Program-made: the position numbers and the translations under genes
The notes under the pieces: model-generated
What the model saw: only the letters and a program-made list of their open reading frames with translations
Told to the model about the DNA's origin: nothing
The model's database searches: none
NCBI GenBank assembly: GCA_965116695.1
Contig: OZ220706.1
Span: 620,001 to 684,000, forward strand
Length of the DNA stretch: 64,000 bases
Origin: JAJDTT01 sp965116695
GTDB lineage: Bacteria > Acidobacteriota > UBA6911 > RPQK01 > JAJDTT01
Reading direction: 5' to 3'
Part shown: one piece after another, positions 16,530-24,986 of the stretch
Layout: each line of letters starts with the position of its first letter
Position numbering within the stretch: position 1 is the stretch's first letter

Positions 16530-17927
16530 ATGCTGGATCGCCGCCATTTTCTAATTGCGGGAGGCTTGGTTCCCGCCGGCTTTCTGGGCCTGCGTCACTT
16601 GATGAGTGACCGTCCCCTTTACAAAGATGCCGACCTCGTGGATCCCGGGTACGGGCCGTTGCAACGTGACCCCAGGGGGATCCTGGATCTCCCGGAGGGG
16701 TTCCGGTACCGGATCGTGTCCTGGGCCGGTCAGACCATGTCGGACGGAATGTTCCTGCCCGGGGCGCCCGACGGCATGGCCGCATTTCCGGGACCGGACG
16801 GCCTCGCCGTCGTGATTCGGAATCACGAACTGACGGCCCAATCGGACCGCGGGCCGTTCGGCAGGGACAACCGCCGGCTGGAGCTGTTGGATCGCGGCAA
16901 GATCTACGACTTCGGTGAAGGCAAGACCCCGTCCTGCGGCGGCACCAGCACGTTCCTCTTCGACCCGGGCCGTCAGGAGATCGTCTCCCAGTACCTGAGT
17001 CTGGCGGGAACCATACGCAACTGCGCCGGCGGCGCCACGCCCTGGAACAGTTGGATCAGTTGCGAGGAGACCGTGCGGACGGCCGGACACGACGAAGAGG
17101 CTGGAATCTGGGCCGATCAGGACCATGGCTACAACTTCGAGGTGCCCGCCACGACCCAAATGGAGGTCGTGGACCCCGTCCCTCTTCGCGCCATGGGCCG
17201 TTTCAATCACGAAGCCGTCGCCGTCGCCGAGGAGACCGGCATCGTCTACCAGACGGAAGACCGGGGCGATGGCCTCCTCTACCGGTTTCTTCCCAAGTCG
17301 CCCGGCAAGTTGCAGGCAGGAGGACGGCTTCAGGTCCTCAAAATCCGGGACCGGAGCAGTGCGGACACTCGCAACTGGAATCTCTGGAGATCCATCCCCG
17401 TCGGAGAACCGGTGGCTGTCGAGTGGATCGACATGGAGGAGCCGGACCCCCGGGAAGACAACCTGCGATACCGGGGATATGAGGCCGGCGCCGCCCGCTT
17501 CGCCCGGGGAGAAGGCATGTGGTACGGCAACGAAACGGTCTATTTCGCCTGCACCAACGGCGGGTACCGCAGAAACGGCCAGATCTGGAAGTACCGGCCG
17601 AGCCCGGCGGAAGGCACGCCGGAGGAGCGTCGAGCGCCTGGGACACTCGAGCTCTTCATCGAACCGGACGACGTGGACCTGCTCAAGAGCGCCGACAACC
17701 TGACACTGAGCCCGTGGGGCGACCTGGTCCTGTGCGAGGATCGATCTACCGAGGTCGTTCGTCTCATCGGAGTCACTCCCGAGGGCCGGTGCTACGTCCT
17801 GGCCAACAACCGGCTGCGGACCGAGTTCGCCGGCGCCGTCTTCACCCCTGACGGGTCCACACTCCTGGTCAACATCCAGCAGAAGGGTCTGACGGTAGCC
17901 ATCACCGGCCCCTGGTCGAGGGCCTGA
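16530..17927 (+). CDS. PhoX/DUF839-family protein, Tat-exported
   Basis: 465 residues from the ATG at 16530, directly after AGGAGGAGATAAG; the longer upstream frame is rejected. The N-terminus MLDRRHFLIAGGLVPAGFLGL is a twin-arginine signal. Residues such as VIRNHELTAQSDRGPFG, GGTSTFLFDP, CAGGATPWNSWISCEET and GRFNHEAVAV are characteristic of DUF839, the PhoX-type calcium/iron phosphatase propeller family (CxGGxTPWxTWxxCEE block). True PhoX hydrolyses phosphomonoesters; many relatives have no tested activity. It lies 12 bases before the first glycosyltransferase and probably leads that operon. Confidence 0.85.
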   Translation: MLDRRHFLIAGGLVPAGFLGLRHLMSDRPLYKDADLVDPGYGPLQRDPRGILDLPEGFRYRIVSWAGQTMSDGMFLPGAPDGMAAFPGPDGLAVVIRNHELTAQSDRGPFGRDNRRLELLDRGKIYDFGEGKTPSCGGTSTFLFDPGRQEIVSQYLSLAGTIRNCAGGATPWNSWISCEETVRTAGHDEEAGIWADQDHGYNFEVPATTQMEVVDPVPLRAMGRFNHEAVAVAEETGIVYQTEDRGDGLLYRFLPKSPGKLQAGGRLQVLKIRDRSSADTRNWNLWRSIPVGEPVAVEWIDMEEPDPREDNLRYRGYEAGAARFARGEGMWYGNETVYFACTNGGYRRNGQIWKYRPSPAEGTPEERRAPGTLELFIEPDDVDLLKSADNLTLSPWGDLVLCEDRSTEVVRLIGVTPEGRCYVLANNRLRTEFAGAVFTPDGSTLLVNIQQKGLTVAITGPWSRA

Positions 17928-17939
17928 CGCCGCTCCCCG

Positions 17940-19166
17940 GTGAAGGTCCTCCGCTTCTCCCACGACTACCTGGTCAACACTGGCGGCCTCATGGGCCACT
18001 TGCGCGCGCTGAATCGGGCGCTGGCCGGGACCGGCCGTGTCGAGGTGCTCCAGACCTTCCTGGTGGGAGAGTCGCAGATGGAGGCGCTCGAAGCCGCAGG
18101 AAGAGTCAGGCGCCGCAGCGGCCATTGGTTCGAGGCTCGAACGCCGGTCCGGGTCCATCCCTGCCGGGTTCCCATGCGCACCCCCGGGCGCACCGACATG
18201 GACTCCACCGCGGCCTGCAATGCTTTCCGGGCTCACTTGGCGCAGCTGCTTCAGCAAGAACGGCCTCAACTGTTGCACGTCCACCTGGTTCGGCACCGGA
18301 TCCAGGTCGTGGCCCTGGAAGTCGCCAGAGAGGCCGGGATTCCCACCGTGATCACCCACCATGAAGGGCGGCCTGCAAATCCGGAGATGGCTGACATCCT
18401 TCGAGAGGCCCATCGCTTGGCGGATCGTGTCTGCGCCGTGACCCGTTTCTCGGCGTCGGCTTTCGGCGGGTCCCCCGTCGACTATCGAGGATTCTTCGTC
18501 GACCGCGACTTCTGGAATCCGGACGCCGTCGCGGACCCGGATCGCGAAGCTTGGCGTCGGCGTCTGGCGCCGGGAGCGATGGATCGGCTCTTGGTGTACC
18601 CGGCGCGGTTCATTCCCCGAAAGAACCACGAGCATCTGATCCGAGGCATGGCCGGTCTGGTTCGGAGCCGCGCGGTCCGGGACGCAGGCCTGGGGGTGAG
18701 GCTGGCATTGCCGGGCCCGACTCTCCCCGAAGGACTTCCCTACATGTCCGGATTGCGACAGTTGGCCTCCGACCTGGACCTGGACCCCCACGTCGTTTTT
18801 CTGGACACATTGGCTCCGGCCGGCCTGCGCGCTCTCTATGCCGCCGCGCAGGTCGTGGTCTACCCGGCTCGGAACGAGGGAGCGGGACGCAGCCATCTGG
18901 AAGGAATGCTCCTGGGCTGCTGCCCCGCCGTATCCGGTGACGGAGGCCTCGTGGAATACGTTCGCCATGGGGTCAACGGCATCGTTTTTTCCCCCAATCA
19001 CGTCGACGACCTGGTGCGGGGGCTCAAGTCCATTCTGCTCTCGGAAGACCTGCGCCGGAGCTTGGCCGCCGCGGCCCGGGAGACCGCGGCCGGCTTGACG
19101 CTGGACCGGTACGCAAGCGACCATTTGACCCTGTACCGAGGCCTGATCGACGAGAAACGGGCATGA
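17940..19166 (+). CDS. GT4-type glycosyltransferase
   Basis: 408 residues from a GTG start at 17940, 12 bases after the PhoX-like stop. The N-terminal half has the GT-B layout (KVLRFSHDYLVNTGGLMGHL; LLHVHLVRHR; ITHHEG). The C-terminal half has the donor-binding segment VYPARFIPRKNHEHLIRG and the EX7E motif PARNEGAGRSHLEGML, where the two Glu contact the nucleotide-sugar. It transfers a sugar from a nucleotide donor to an unknown acceptor on the cytoplasmic side. Its stop overlaps the next gene's start by four bases (ATGA), so the two glycosyltransferases are translationally coupled. Confidence 0.85.
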   Translation: MKVLRFSHDYLVNTGGLMGHLRALNRALAGTGRVEVLQTFLVGESQMEALEAAGRVRRRSGHWFEARTPVRVHPCRVPMRTPGRTDMDSTAACNAFRAHLAQLLQQERPQLLHVHLVRHRIQVVALEVAREAGIPTVITHHEGRPANPEMADILREAHRLADRVCAVTRFSASAFGGSPVDYRGFFVDRDFWNPDAVADPDREAWRRRLAPGAMDRLLVYPARFIPRKNHEHLIRGMAGLVRSRAVRDAGLGVRLALPGPTLPEGLPYMSGLRQLASDLDLDPHVVFLDTLAPAGLRALYAAAQVVVYPARNEGAGRSHLEGMLLGCCPAVSGDGGLVEYVRHGVNGIVFSPNHVDDLVRGLKSILLSEDLRRSLAAAARETAAGLTLDRYASDHLTLYRGLIDEKRA

Positions 19167-20380
19167 GCAAACCGCTGGTCATCATCTCCCGCAATCCCGA
19201 TTCCTATCTGTCGGGACACAGCATTTTCTCCTGGCAACTCTCGGAATTTCTGGCGGGAAACGCTGGAATTCCCGTAGTCCACGTCACCCATTCTTCCCGG
19301 GAAGGTTCCCGGCACAGCGTTCGGATCACCCCTCCCGTCGCGGCCCGCCGCTACCGGCGCATCGAGGTTCGATACGAACCCATGGCCAAGGTGCCCCACA
19401 GTTTGAGTTCCTGCGTGGTGGCCGACTCCATCGACGGCATCCTTCGGGAATACCCGGACGGAGTGCGGGGTGTCCTGGCCATTTCTCCTCTGAGCTATCT
19501 GGCGGATGTCCTCAATGTCTGTCTCGATCCGTCGATCCCGGTGGTGAGCCTGCTCCGGGGGACCGACACCCTGGAGTTGGCCCGGCCTTGGGGAGAGACT
19601 TATTCGGGCCGTCGATACCGCCGGGCCCTGGAAACGTGCGACGCCATCTTCACCGTCTCCGGCTGGCTGGAAGATCTGGCGAGGAAGATCGGTCTACCGG
19701 TGACCGGAGTGGTGGCTCCGGTGACGTTCCATCCCTTCTCCCGGGAGGCTCTTGAGGCGGAAGCCCGCAAGCTGGAGCAGAGACTGTTCCCCGGCATTCC
19801 CCCGGCCGCAGGGCGGCTGGTGGCCTTTGCCGGGCGGATGGCGGCGGAGAAAGGAGCTCTCAAGGTCGCCGAGGTCCTGGACGCGCTGTTGGAACGGGAA
19901 CCGTCCGTACGGGCAGTCATGGCCGGTTCCGGTGCCGAACGGAGCCGCATCCGCCAAGTCCTGGCCGACAGGATCCCGGAAGGGCGCGCCTGGGTCGGTC
20001 CCCTCTCCTTCCCGGAAGTCTTGGCCCTGGCGGCCCGGACGGATCTCATGCTCATGGGATCGGGTCTGGAGCGGGAGGAGACCTTTACCGAGGCCATCAG
20101 CAGCTCTTCGGTCACCTTCGCCTCCAGGGGCACGCCGGTGCTGTATTGTGCGGGTCCCCGTTCCGGAGGGATCCGGGAGGCCGTCGGGGAGGAAAACCGG
20201 CTCTGGTGCGAGTCCCTGACCGGTTACGAATCCTGGTCTGAGGCCATCCGGGATCTTTTTCGGGATGAGGTCCGGTACCAGAGGATCGCGTCCCAGAACC
20301 GCGCCGCCGGAAAGGCGTTCGAGATCCATACCGTTCTCGCCCCGCTCCTCACCTGTTTCGGGATTCGGCTTTCCAGTTGA
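19163..20380 (+). CDS. GT-B-fold glycosyltransferase, second of a coupled pair
   Basis: 405 residues starting in an ATGA overlap with the preceding gene. The C-terminal half has a GT4-like donor domain (LVAFAGRMAAEKGALKVAEVL; VMAGSGAERSRIRQVL), but the EX7E motif is not clear: the corresponding region reads GSGLEREETFTEAISSSS, with several Glu in a different spacing. The N-terminal half (VIISRNPDSYLSGHSIFSWQL) has the GT-B start. It most likely adds the next sugar to the same acceptor as its neighbour. No polymerase or flippase is adjacent, but a MFS gene follows 42 bases later. Confidence 0.75.
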   Translation: MSKPLVIISRNPDSYLSGHSIFSWQLSEFLAGNAGIPVVHVTHSSREGSRHSVRITPPVAARRYRRIEVRYEPMAKVPHSLSSCVVADSIDGILREYPDGVRGVLAISPLSYLADVLNVCLDPSIPVVSLLRGTDTLELARPWGETYSGRRYRRALETCDAIFTVSGWLEDLARKIGLPVTGVVAPVTFHPFSREALEAEARKLEQRLFPGIPPAAGRLVAFAGRMAAEKGALKVAEVLDALLEREPSVRAVMAGSGAERSRIRQVLADRIPEGRAWVGPLSFPEVLALAARTDLMLMGSGLEREETFTEAISSSSVTFASRGTPVLYCAGPRSGGIREAVGEENRLWCESLTGYESWSEAIRDLFRDEVRYQRIASQNRAAGKAFEIHTVLAPLLTCFGIRLSS

Positions 20381-20422
20381 CCGGACTGGTGTTTGGGTGA
20401 AGCTTCAAGAAGCTACACCGAT

Positions 20423-21586
20423 ATGTCTTCGAATAAACTGTTTTTGACTCCCTTCGTCCGCCTTCTGTCCGCCCGTTCCTGTTTCTCCGGTTGTCATGCC
20501 CTGCTCCTGATCGGGCTTCCCCTGGTCTTGGCCGGCCGCAACGTGGAGGTCAACCGGATCGGATTCGTCATGGGGAGCTACGCCGCCGGCGTGCTGGTGG
20601 GGCGTCCCGTGGCGACGTGGCTTCTCGGTTCCCGATCCCGCAAGGGGGTGGCTACCTTGGGAGCGTTGCTCATTTTTGGCTCCGTCCTCTTCTACTGGTG
20701 GATCCCTCACGTCTCGTGGTACCTCGTGATCCGGGTTCTGCAAGGCTTGGGATCGTCCCTGCTGATCACGGCCACCACCACCATGGCCATCGATCAGGCT
20801 CCGAAGCGGCGTCGGGGCCGATCCCTGTCCTACCTGGGAATGAGCCACACTTCGATGCTGGCGGCGGGCCCGGTATTGGCGGTGATCCTCTTGGAAGGGG
20901 CCGGATCCGGCGTCCTCTTCGCCACCGTCGCCGGGGTGACGCTGATCGGCCTCCTCCTACTCTTGCGGGTCGTCGAAGAAGTCCATCCCGAGAGTCTCCA
21001 GGCTCCGGCGGGCCGGGGACCGGTGCATGGAGTCGGGCGCCCCGTCCTGGTTGCGACGACCCTCCTCTTTCTGAATGCGCTGGTGCACGGTGGAGCGTTC
21101 TACTTTCTTCCCCTGCACGTCAGCCGGACCCTCACCGGCAACAGCGGCCTTTTCTTCACCTGTTTTGCCCTGGCCGCTCTTTCAGGCCGCTTCGTCTCGG
21201 GACAGGTTTCCGACCGCCTGGGACGGCTCCCGGCCGGGTTCATGGCCCAGATTCTTCTGATTGCCGGCGTCTTCCTGATGGGCGGAGTCGAGTCCATGGC
21301 CGGACTGGCGGCTGCGGGAATCGTCTACGGAGCCGGTTTCGGCACCTACATGACGGCCATGACCACGTTCGTCTCGGACCACACCAGCCACGAGAATCGG
21401 CCCCGGATCATCGCCCTCTACTTCAGCGCCCTGGATCTGGGAAATTCGGTGGCAGGCTGGCTGTTGGGACCGGTGGCGGAGAATATCGGAATTCCGGCCA
21501 TGCTCCACGCGTGTTTCGGGATCAGCATCCTGGCCGGAGTCCTGTTCCTGCTGGGATTGGGACGGGACCTCGTCCGCTCGCGGTGA
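20423..21586 (+). CDS. MFS transporter
   Basis: 387 residues from the ATG at 20423; a TTG at 20393 is an alternative with no better ribosome site. Twelve hydrophobic segments are apparent. The loop between segments 2 and 3 (VGRPVATWLLGSRSRKG) and its repeat in the second half (SGRFVSGQVSDRLGRLPAG) match MFS motif A (G-x3-D/R-R/K-x-G-R-R/K). The QAPKRRRGRSLSYLG loop is also typical. The substrate is unknown; position after two glycosyltransferases suggests export of a glycosylated small molecule, which is inference. Convergent with the next gene, 7 bases apart. Confidence 0.85.
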   Translation: MSSNKLFLTPFVRLLSARSCFSGCHALLLIGLPLVLAGRNVEVNRIGFVMGSYAAGVLVGRPVATWLLGSRSRKGVATLGALLIFGSVLFYWWIPHVSWYLVIRVLQGLGSSLLITATTTMAIDQAPKRRRGRSLSYLGMSHTSMLAAGPVLAVILLEGAGSGVLFATVAGVTLIGLLLLLRVVEEVHPESLQAPAGRGPVHGVGRPVLVATTLLFLNALVHGGAFYFLPLHVSRTLTGNSGLFFTCFALAALSGRFVSGQVSDRLGRLPAGFMAQILLIAGVFLMGGVESMAGLAAAGIVYGAGFGTYMTAMTTFVSDHTSHENRPRIIALYFSALDLGNSVAGWLLGPVAENIGIPAMLHACFGISILAGVLFLLGLGRDLVRSR

Positions 21587-21593
21587 ACGCGGT

Positions 21594-22502
21594 TCAACGG
21601 TTTTTGTCCGTCATCCACCTCAGATCCAACTCCAGGTCCAGACGATGGACCAGGGCCCTGAGTTGGTTGTCCAGAGCCTGAGCCGGACCGGCCACGAAGG
21701 CCGTTTCTCCAAATGGGCGGGACCGGATCAGATCCTCCAGAAGCTCCCTCTCGGCTTCGGAGAGATCGACCGGCGTCCCATCGTCGCGACGCCGAAGTTC
21801 CCGAGATTCCCAGGCGTAGGCATAGTCTCCCAGAACGGTCAGGTAGGGATCGGCCAGGGACGGTCCTTCCTTCTTGCGGACGATGGCCTGGTAGTCCAGA
21901 TGCACCACTTCCAGGTAGTTTCGATAGGCGGTGATAAATGCCTGGATGCTCACGCCGGGCCGGACCTCCGCCGGGTATTCCTCCATCTTCCAGCGGTAGT
22001 CGTCGAAGATCAGAAGGCCCCCAACCTTCAGCAGGTCCCACGACAAGACCGCGTCCGCCAGGACCATGTCCCCCGTGTGTCCGCCGTCGATATAGATGAT
22101 GTCGTAGGAATCAGGCTTCAGCCCGCGGAGTTGGACCTGGGAACGGCCGGTGATGGTGATAGCCTTGTGGGCAACCCCCGAGAGTTCGAGGTTGGCCAAG
22201 TAACGTTCCTTCAAGTCTCCTGGAAAAAGATCTATTCCGGTGAGAGTTGAATTAGGATGGGTGAGAATATTATTCAACATCCAGATCGCGGACCGGCCCT
22301 CGAAGACCCCCACTTCCAGATAGTGGGTGCCGGGTCGGCCCGCGTAGGGCTCCAGGACCCGGGTCCAGACCGGAACGGCGCTGGTGAACCAGTCGTAGGT
22401 GAACTCGTAGGGTTCCGGGGTCTCCGGCGGCGGCGCTTCGCCGCACCCCAGAATCAGGCCCAGGCCCAGGCCCAGGACGGAGATGAATCGACGGCAACGC
22501 AT
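21594..22502 (-). CDS. Class I SAM-methyltransferase-fold lipoprotein
   Basis: 302 residues. The N-terminus is a lipoprotein signal (MRCRRFISVLGLGLGLILGC, lipobox Cys at 20); the DNA encoding LGLGLGL is a short GGCCTG-type tandem repeat. The body matches Methyltransf_24-type class I enzymes: THYLEVGVFEGRSAIWML (motif I), LTGIDLFPG, YDIIYIDGGHTGDMVLADAVLSWDLLKVGGLLIFDDY. Such enzymes need S-adenosylmethionine, which is not expected outside the cytoplasm, so an exported copy is odd. Either the signal is misleading or the domain has a non-methylating role. AAGG lies 8 bases before the ATG. Confidence 0.75.
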   Translation of the reverse strand: MRCRRFISVLGLGLGLILGCGEAPPPETPEPYEFTYDWFTSAVPVWTRVLEPYAGRPGTHYLEVGVFEGRSAIWMLNNILTHPNSTLTGIDLFPGDLKERYLANLELSGVAHKAITITGRSQVQLRGLKPDSYDIIYIDGGHTGDMVLADAVLSWDLLKVGGLLIFDDYRWKMEEYPAEVRPGVSIQAFITAYRNYLEVVHLDYQAIVRKKEGPSLADPYLTVLGDYAYAWESRELRRRDDGTPVDLSEAERELLEDLIRSRPFGETAFVAGPAQALDNQLRALVHRLDLELDLRWMTDKNR

Positions 22503-22529
22503 GGACCAACCTTGTCGAATGAGCGGTCA

Positions 22530-22559
22530 AGGGTATTCCGCAGTGGCCGCTTCTGGCAA
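22530..22559 (-). promoter_or_regulatory. Possible promoter of the lipoprotein methyltransferase gene
   Basis: On the minus strand TTGCCA (22559-22554) and TACCCT (22535-22530) are separated by 18 bases and lie 28-57 bases before the start codon. The -35 is five of six to consensus; the -10 is weak. Confidence 0.35.
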
Positions 22560-22787
22560 GGACCAGACTCATCCGCGAACCCGGTGAATCCGATCTTCCT
22601 GTGCATGGCTGTACTTCCCAGGACAGAGGTCGGCTGACCGGTGCGTTGCGGGGTCCCATGGCGACTTCGGGCGTGTCCTGCTACGCTGCAATCTGGACTG
22701 AAATTGACGAGATTCCCCGGCGGGACCGGGAAGTACGGTCATCCGATCTGGGAGCCTGGGGACCTGAGAAATCAGGAGGCGCCATAG

Positions 22788-23573
22788 ATGCGACTCGAGG
22801 GAAAGGCGGCCATCGTCACCGGCGGCGGCACTGGATTGGGCCGCGCCATCGCACTCCGCTTCGCTGCCGAGGGAGCCAGAGTCGCCATCGGCGAGATTCG
22901 CCCCGACGCGGGTGAAAGCACCTGCCGGGAGATCTCTGCTCGAGGGGGAGAGGCCGTCTCCATTCCCACCGACGTCACCGTTGCAGAACAGGTCGACACT
23001 CTGGTCAGCGCCTGCGACGAGCAGTTCGGCCGAATCGATGTCCTGGTCAACAACGCCGGAGTGACCGCGGTTCACCATCCCCAGCTCTTCGCCCACTGCC
23101 TCGAGCTCGACCTGGAAAGCTGGAACCGGGTCATCGACATCAACCTCACCAGCCTCTTCATCTGCAGCCAGAAGGTGGCGCGCTATATGGTTCGCCGGGA
23201 CATCCAGGGCCGCATCATCAACATCGCATCCACCGCCAGCTTCGGCGCCGACCTGGGGGGCGCTAACTACGTTGCGGCCAAGCACGGCGTCATGGGCCTG
23301 ACCCGGTCCATGGCCGTGGAATTGGGATCGCACAAGATCATCGTCAACGCCATCGCGCCGGGCATGACGGAGACGGAAGGAGCCCGGCCCATCTTCCGGG
23401 AGGAGCGCAGACGAATCGGAATCGAGAAGTCGGTGCCGCTGAACCGGGCGGGCACGCCGGAAGAGGTGGCCTCGGCGGCGGTCTTTCTGGCTTCGGACGA
23501 GTGCACCTACGTCAACGGGTCGGCGATCGTGGTCGACGGGGGCTTCCTGGCCTACGAACGGTGGTGGTATTGA
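22788..23573 (+). CDS. Short-chain dehydrogenase/reductase (SDR)
   Basis: 261 residues, the classical SDR length; AGGAGG lies 8 bases before the ATG. The nucleotide-binding TGGGTGLG is at residues 11-18, with acidic E36 after the second strand favouring NAD(H) over NADP(H). NNAG is at 88-91, catalytic Ser148, Tyr161 and Lys165 (YVAAK) are present, and the C-terminal FLASDECTYVNGSAIVVDGG is typical of FabG/glucose-dehydrogenase relatives. The substrate is probably a sugar or hydroxy-acyl compound but cannot be named. Transcribed alone; the 285-base divergent spacer upstream shows no strong plus-strand promoter to my eye. Confidence 0.9.
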   Translation: MRLEGKAAIVTGGGTGLGRAIALRFAAEGARVAIGEIRPDAGESTCREISARGGEAVSIPTDVTVAEQVDTLVSACDEQFGRIDVLVNNAGVTAVHHPQLFAHCLELDLESWNRVIDINLTSLFICSQKVARYMVRRDIQGRIINIASTASFGADLGGANYVAAKHGVMGLTRSMAVELGSHKIIVNAIAPGMTETEGARPIFREERRRIGIEKSVPLNRAGTPEEVASAAVFLASDECTYVNGSAIVVDGGFLAYERWWY

Positions 23574-23586
23574 TCCCGGTGCCGAG

Positions 23587-24657
23587 TCACTCGCCGAGCT
23601 GAGACTTGAACCACTCCGCCATCCATTCGAAGTACTCGATCCGAAAGTTGTGCGCGTCGTCAGGACGGTAGATGGCGAACCGCTCGATCAGACCCTGTTC
23701 CTCATACACCGGCCGAACCACCTCGATAAGCCGGTCCACGCCCGAACGGGGCATATCCTGGTCACGCAGGGGCGCCAGCATCATCAGGGGCCGGGGGGCG
23801 ATGGTGGCGGCGACGATCTCCGGGTGGTCGAAATACCGCAGCATGTGGGGGATGTAGCTGAAGGAGCTGGACCGGTCCGGGTCCCCTTCATGGATCACGG
23901 CGGCCAGGGTGCCCAGACCGCCGCAGAGAACCGCCACCGCCGGTATCGAAGGATCGCAGGCCGCGGCCATCCAGGTCGCGTAGCTGCCCAGCGAGAATCC
24001 CGTCATGCCAACTCGCCCGGGGTCCACCGACGGCTCGGCCTCCAGCACCCGCGCCGCTTTCAGGGCCTCCTCCACCAGGACCCCCATCTGGGTCCGGCCA
24101 TAGGGGATCAGCATCTTGGCCTCTCTCTCCCAGTCCTCGAAAACCCGGCGCCGGATCACGGTTCCCTTCAGGTTGATGGCGAGCGTGGCGAAGCCCCTTC
24201 GGGCCAACTCCCGGGCCCAGCCCCTCAACGGACCCTGGCCGTCCCTCTCCCGGTAAAGCCGTTCGTCGCTGATCTGATCCACGCTGCCGCTGGTGCCGGG
24301 CATGCAGACGATGCCGGGAAGCGTATCCGGTCCGGCGCCCCGGGGAACCATCAAGAGGCCGGGCACCGTCTCGCCCAGCGAATTGATGAAGCTGATGCGG
24401 GTCGAATCGATGCCGTCGTCACTGGAAACCGTTTCTTCGCGAGTGACCTCCACTGTCGTGGGTAGGCCCTCCAGTCCCAACAGTTCCATGAGTTTGGGCC
24501 GAATTCCCTTCCCCCGAATCGGTTGGGGAGAAAAAGCCTGGATGCCGGGAGGGATTCTGTAGAAAGGAAGCTGTTTCTCCGATTCCTCACCTTGGCAGTT
24601 GGAAAGCCAAAGAACGGAAGAGACCAAGAATATGCTCAAGATTATCCTAACCCGCAT
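23587..24657 (-). CDS. Alpha/beta-hydrolase family lipoprotein
   Basis: 356 residues; GGAGG lies 6 bases before the ATG. The signal ends in a lipobox (WLSNC, Cys21). The catalytic triad can be read: nucleophile Ser222 in GMTGFSLGSYATW, Asp299 in APLRDQD and His336 in PDDAHNFRIEYF. The pattern resembles the dienelactone-hydrolase/acetyl-xylan-esterase-like group often found beside glycoside hydrolases. It probably cleaves an ester in the periplasm or outer-membrane space. Convergent with the SDR gene, 13 bases apart, and divergent from the VapBC module. Confidence 0.8.
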   Translation of the reverse strand: MRVRIILSIFLVSSVLWLSNCQGEESEKQLPFYRIPPGIQAFSPQPIRGKGIRPKLMELLGLEGLPTTVEVTREETVSSDDGIDSTRISFINSLGETVPGLLMVPRGAGPDTLPGIVCMPGTSGSVDQISDERLYRERDGQGPLRGWARELARRGFATLAINLKGTVIRRRVFEDWEREAKMLIPYGRTQMGVLVEEALKAARVLEAEPSVDPGRVGMTGFSLGSYATWMAAACDPSIPAVAVLCGGLGTLAAVIHEGDPDRSSSFSYIPHMLRYFDHPEIVAATIAPRPLMMLAPLRDQDMPRSGVDRLIEVVRPVYEEQGLIERFAIYRPDDAHNFRIEYFEWMAEWFKSQLGE

Positions 24658-24701
24658 TTTCTACCTCCATGTCTACAGTCGTCCCGCAAACAGAATATGG
24701 C

Positions 24702-24730
24702 TTTACCATATCAGATGATATGGTTAATAT
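24702..24730 (+). promoter_or_regulatory. VapBC promoter with palindromic operator in the spacer
   Basis: TTTACC (24702-24707) and TAATAT (24725-24730) are separated by exactly 17 bases. The spacer is filled by ACCATATCAGATGATATGGT (24705-24724), two perfect 9-base arms around GA. VapB antitoxins are ribbon-helix-helix or similar dimers that bind such palindromes and repress their own operon, so this is the expected autoregulatory operator. The -10 ends 7 bases before the vapB ATG, so the transcript would be leaderless or nearly so. Confidence 0.7.
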
Positions 24731-24737
24731 GGGACAA

Positions 24738-24986
24738 ATGAAGACGACTGTGGATATCCAAGATGAACTGTTGGCGCGCGCAAAGCGCCACGCTAGACGG
24801 TCGGGCCGTCCATTGCGCTCTGTGATTGAAGAGGGACTCCGCCGAGTGCTGGAAACTCCTGCGCCCCGCAACCGCTACCGACTCTCCGACTTGAGTGCGG
24901 GGAATCCAGACAACGCCGATCCGCTCGAGGCGTACTCCTGGCAGGACCTGCGGGCCATGATTTACGGAGATCCGGGAACACGGTGA
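24738..24986 (+). CDS. vapB: VapB-type antitoxin
   Basis: 82 residues from the ATG at 24738; the frame extends upstream but this start gives the canonical MKTTVDIQDELLARAKRHAR. That N-terminus is the beta-strand and first helix of a ribbon-helix-helix-like DNA-binding fold found in small VapB antitoxins. The C-terminal part (YRLSDLSAGNPDNADPLEAYSW) would wrap the toxin. The stop overlaps the vapC GTG start by four bases, the usual coupling that keeps the antitoxin in excess. Confidence 0.85.
   Translation: MKTTVDIQDELLARAKRHARRSGRPLRSVIEEGLRRVLETPAPRNRYRLSDLSAGNPDNADPLEAYSWQDLRAMIYGDPGTR

Noticed and set aside
16551..19124. 857-residue minus-strand open frame
   Set aside because: It is fully antisense to the PhoX-like and first glycosyltransferase genes, both with clear motifs.
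22455..22485. Short GGCCTG-type tandem repeat
   Set aside because: It encodes the Leu-Gly run of the lipoprotein signal peptide and is simple low complexity, not a regulatory repeat.
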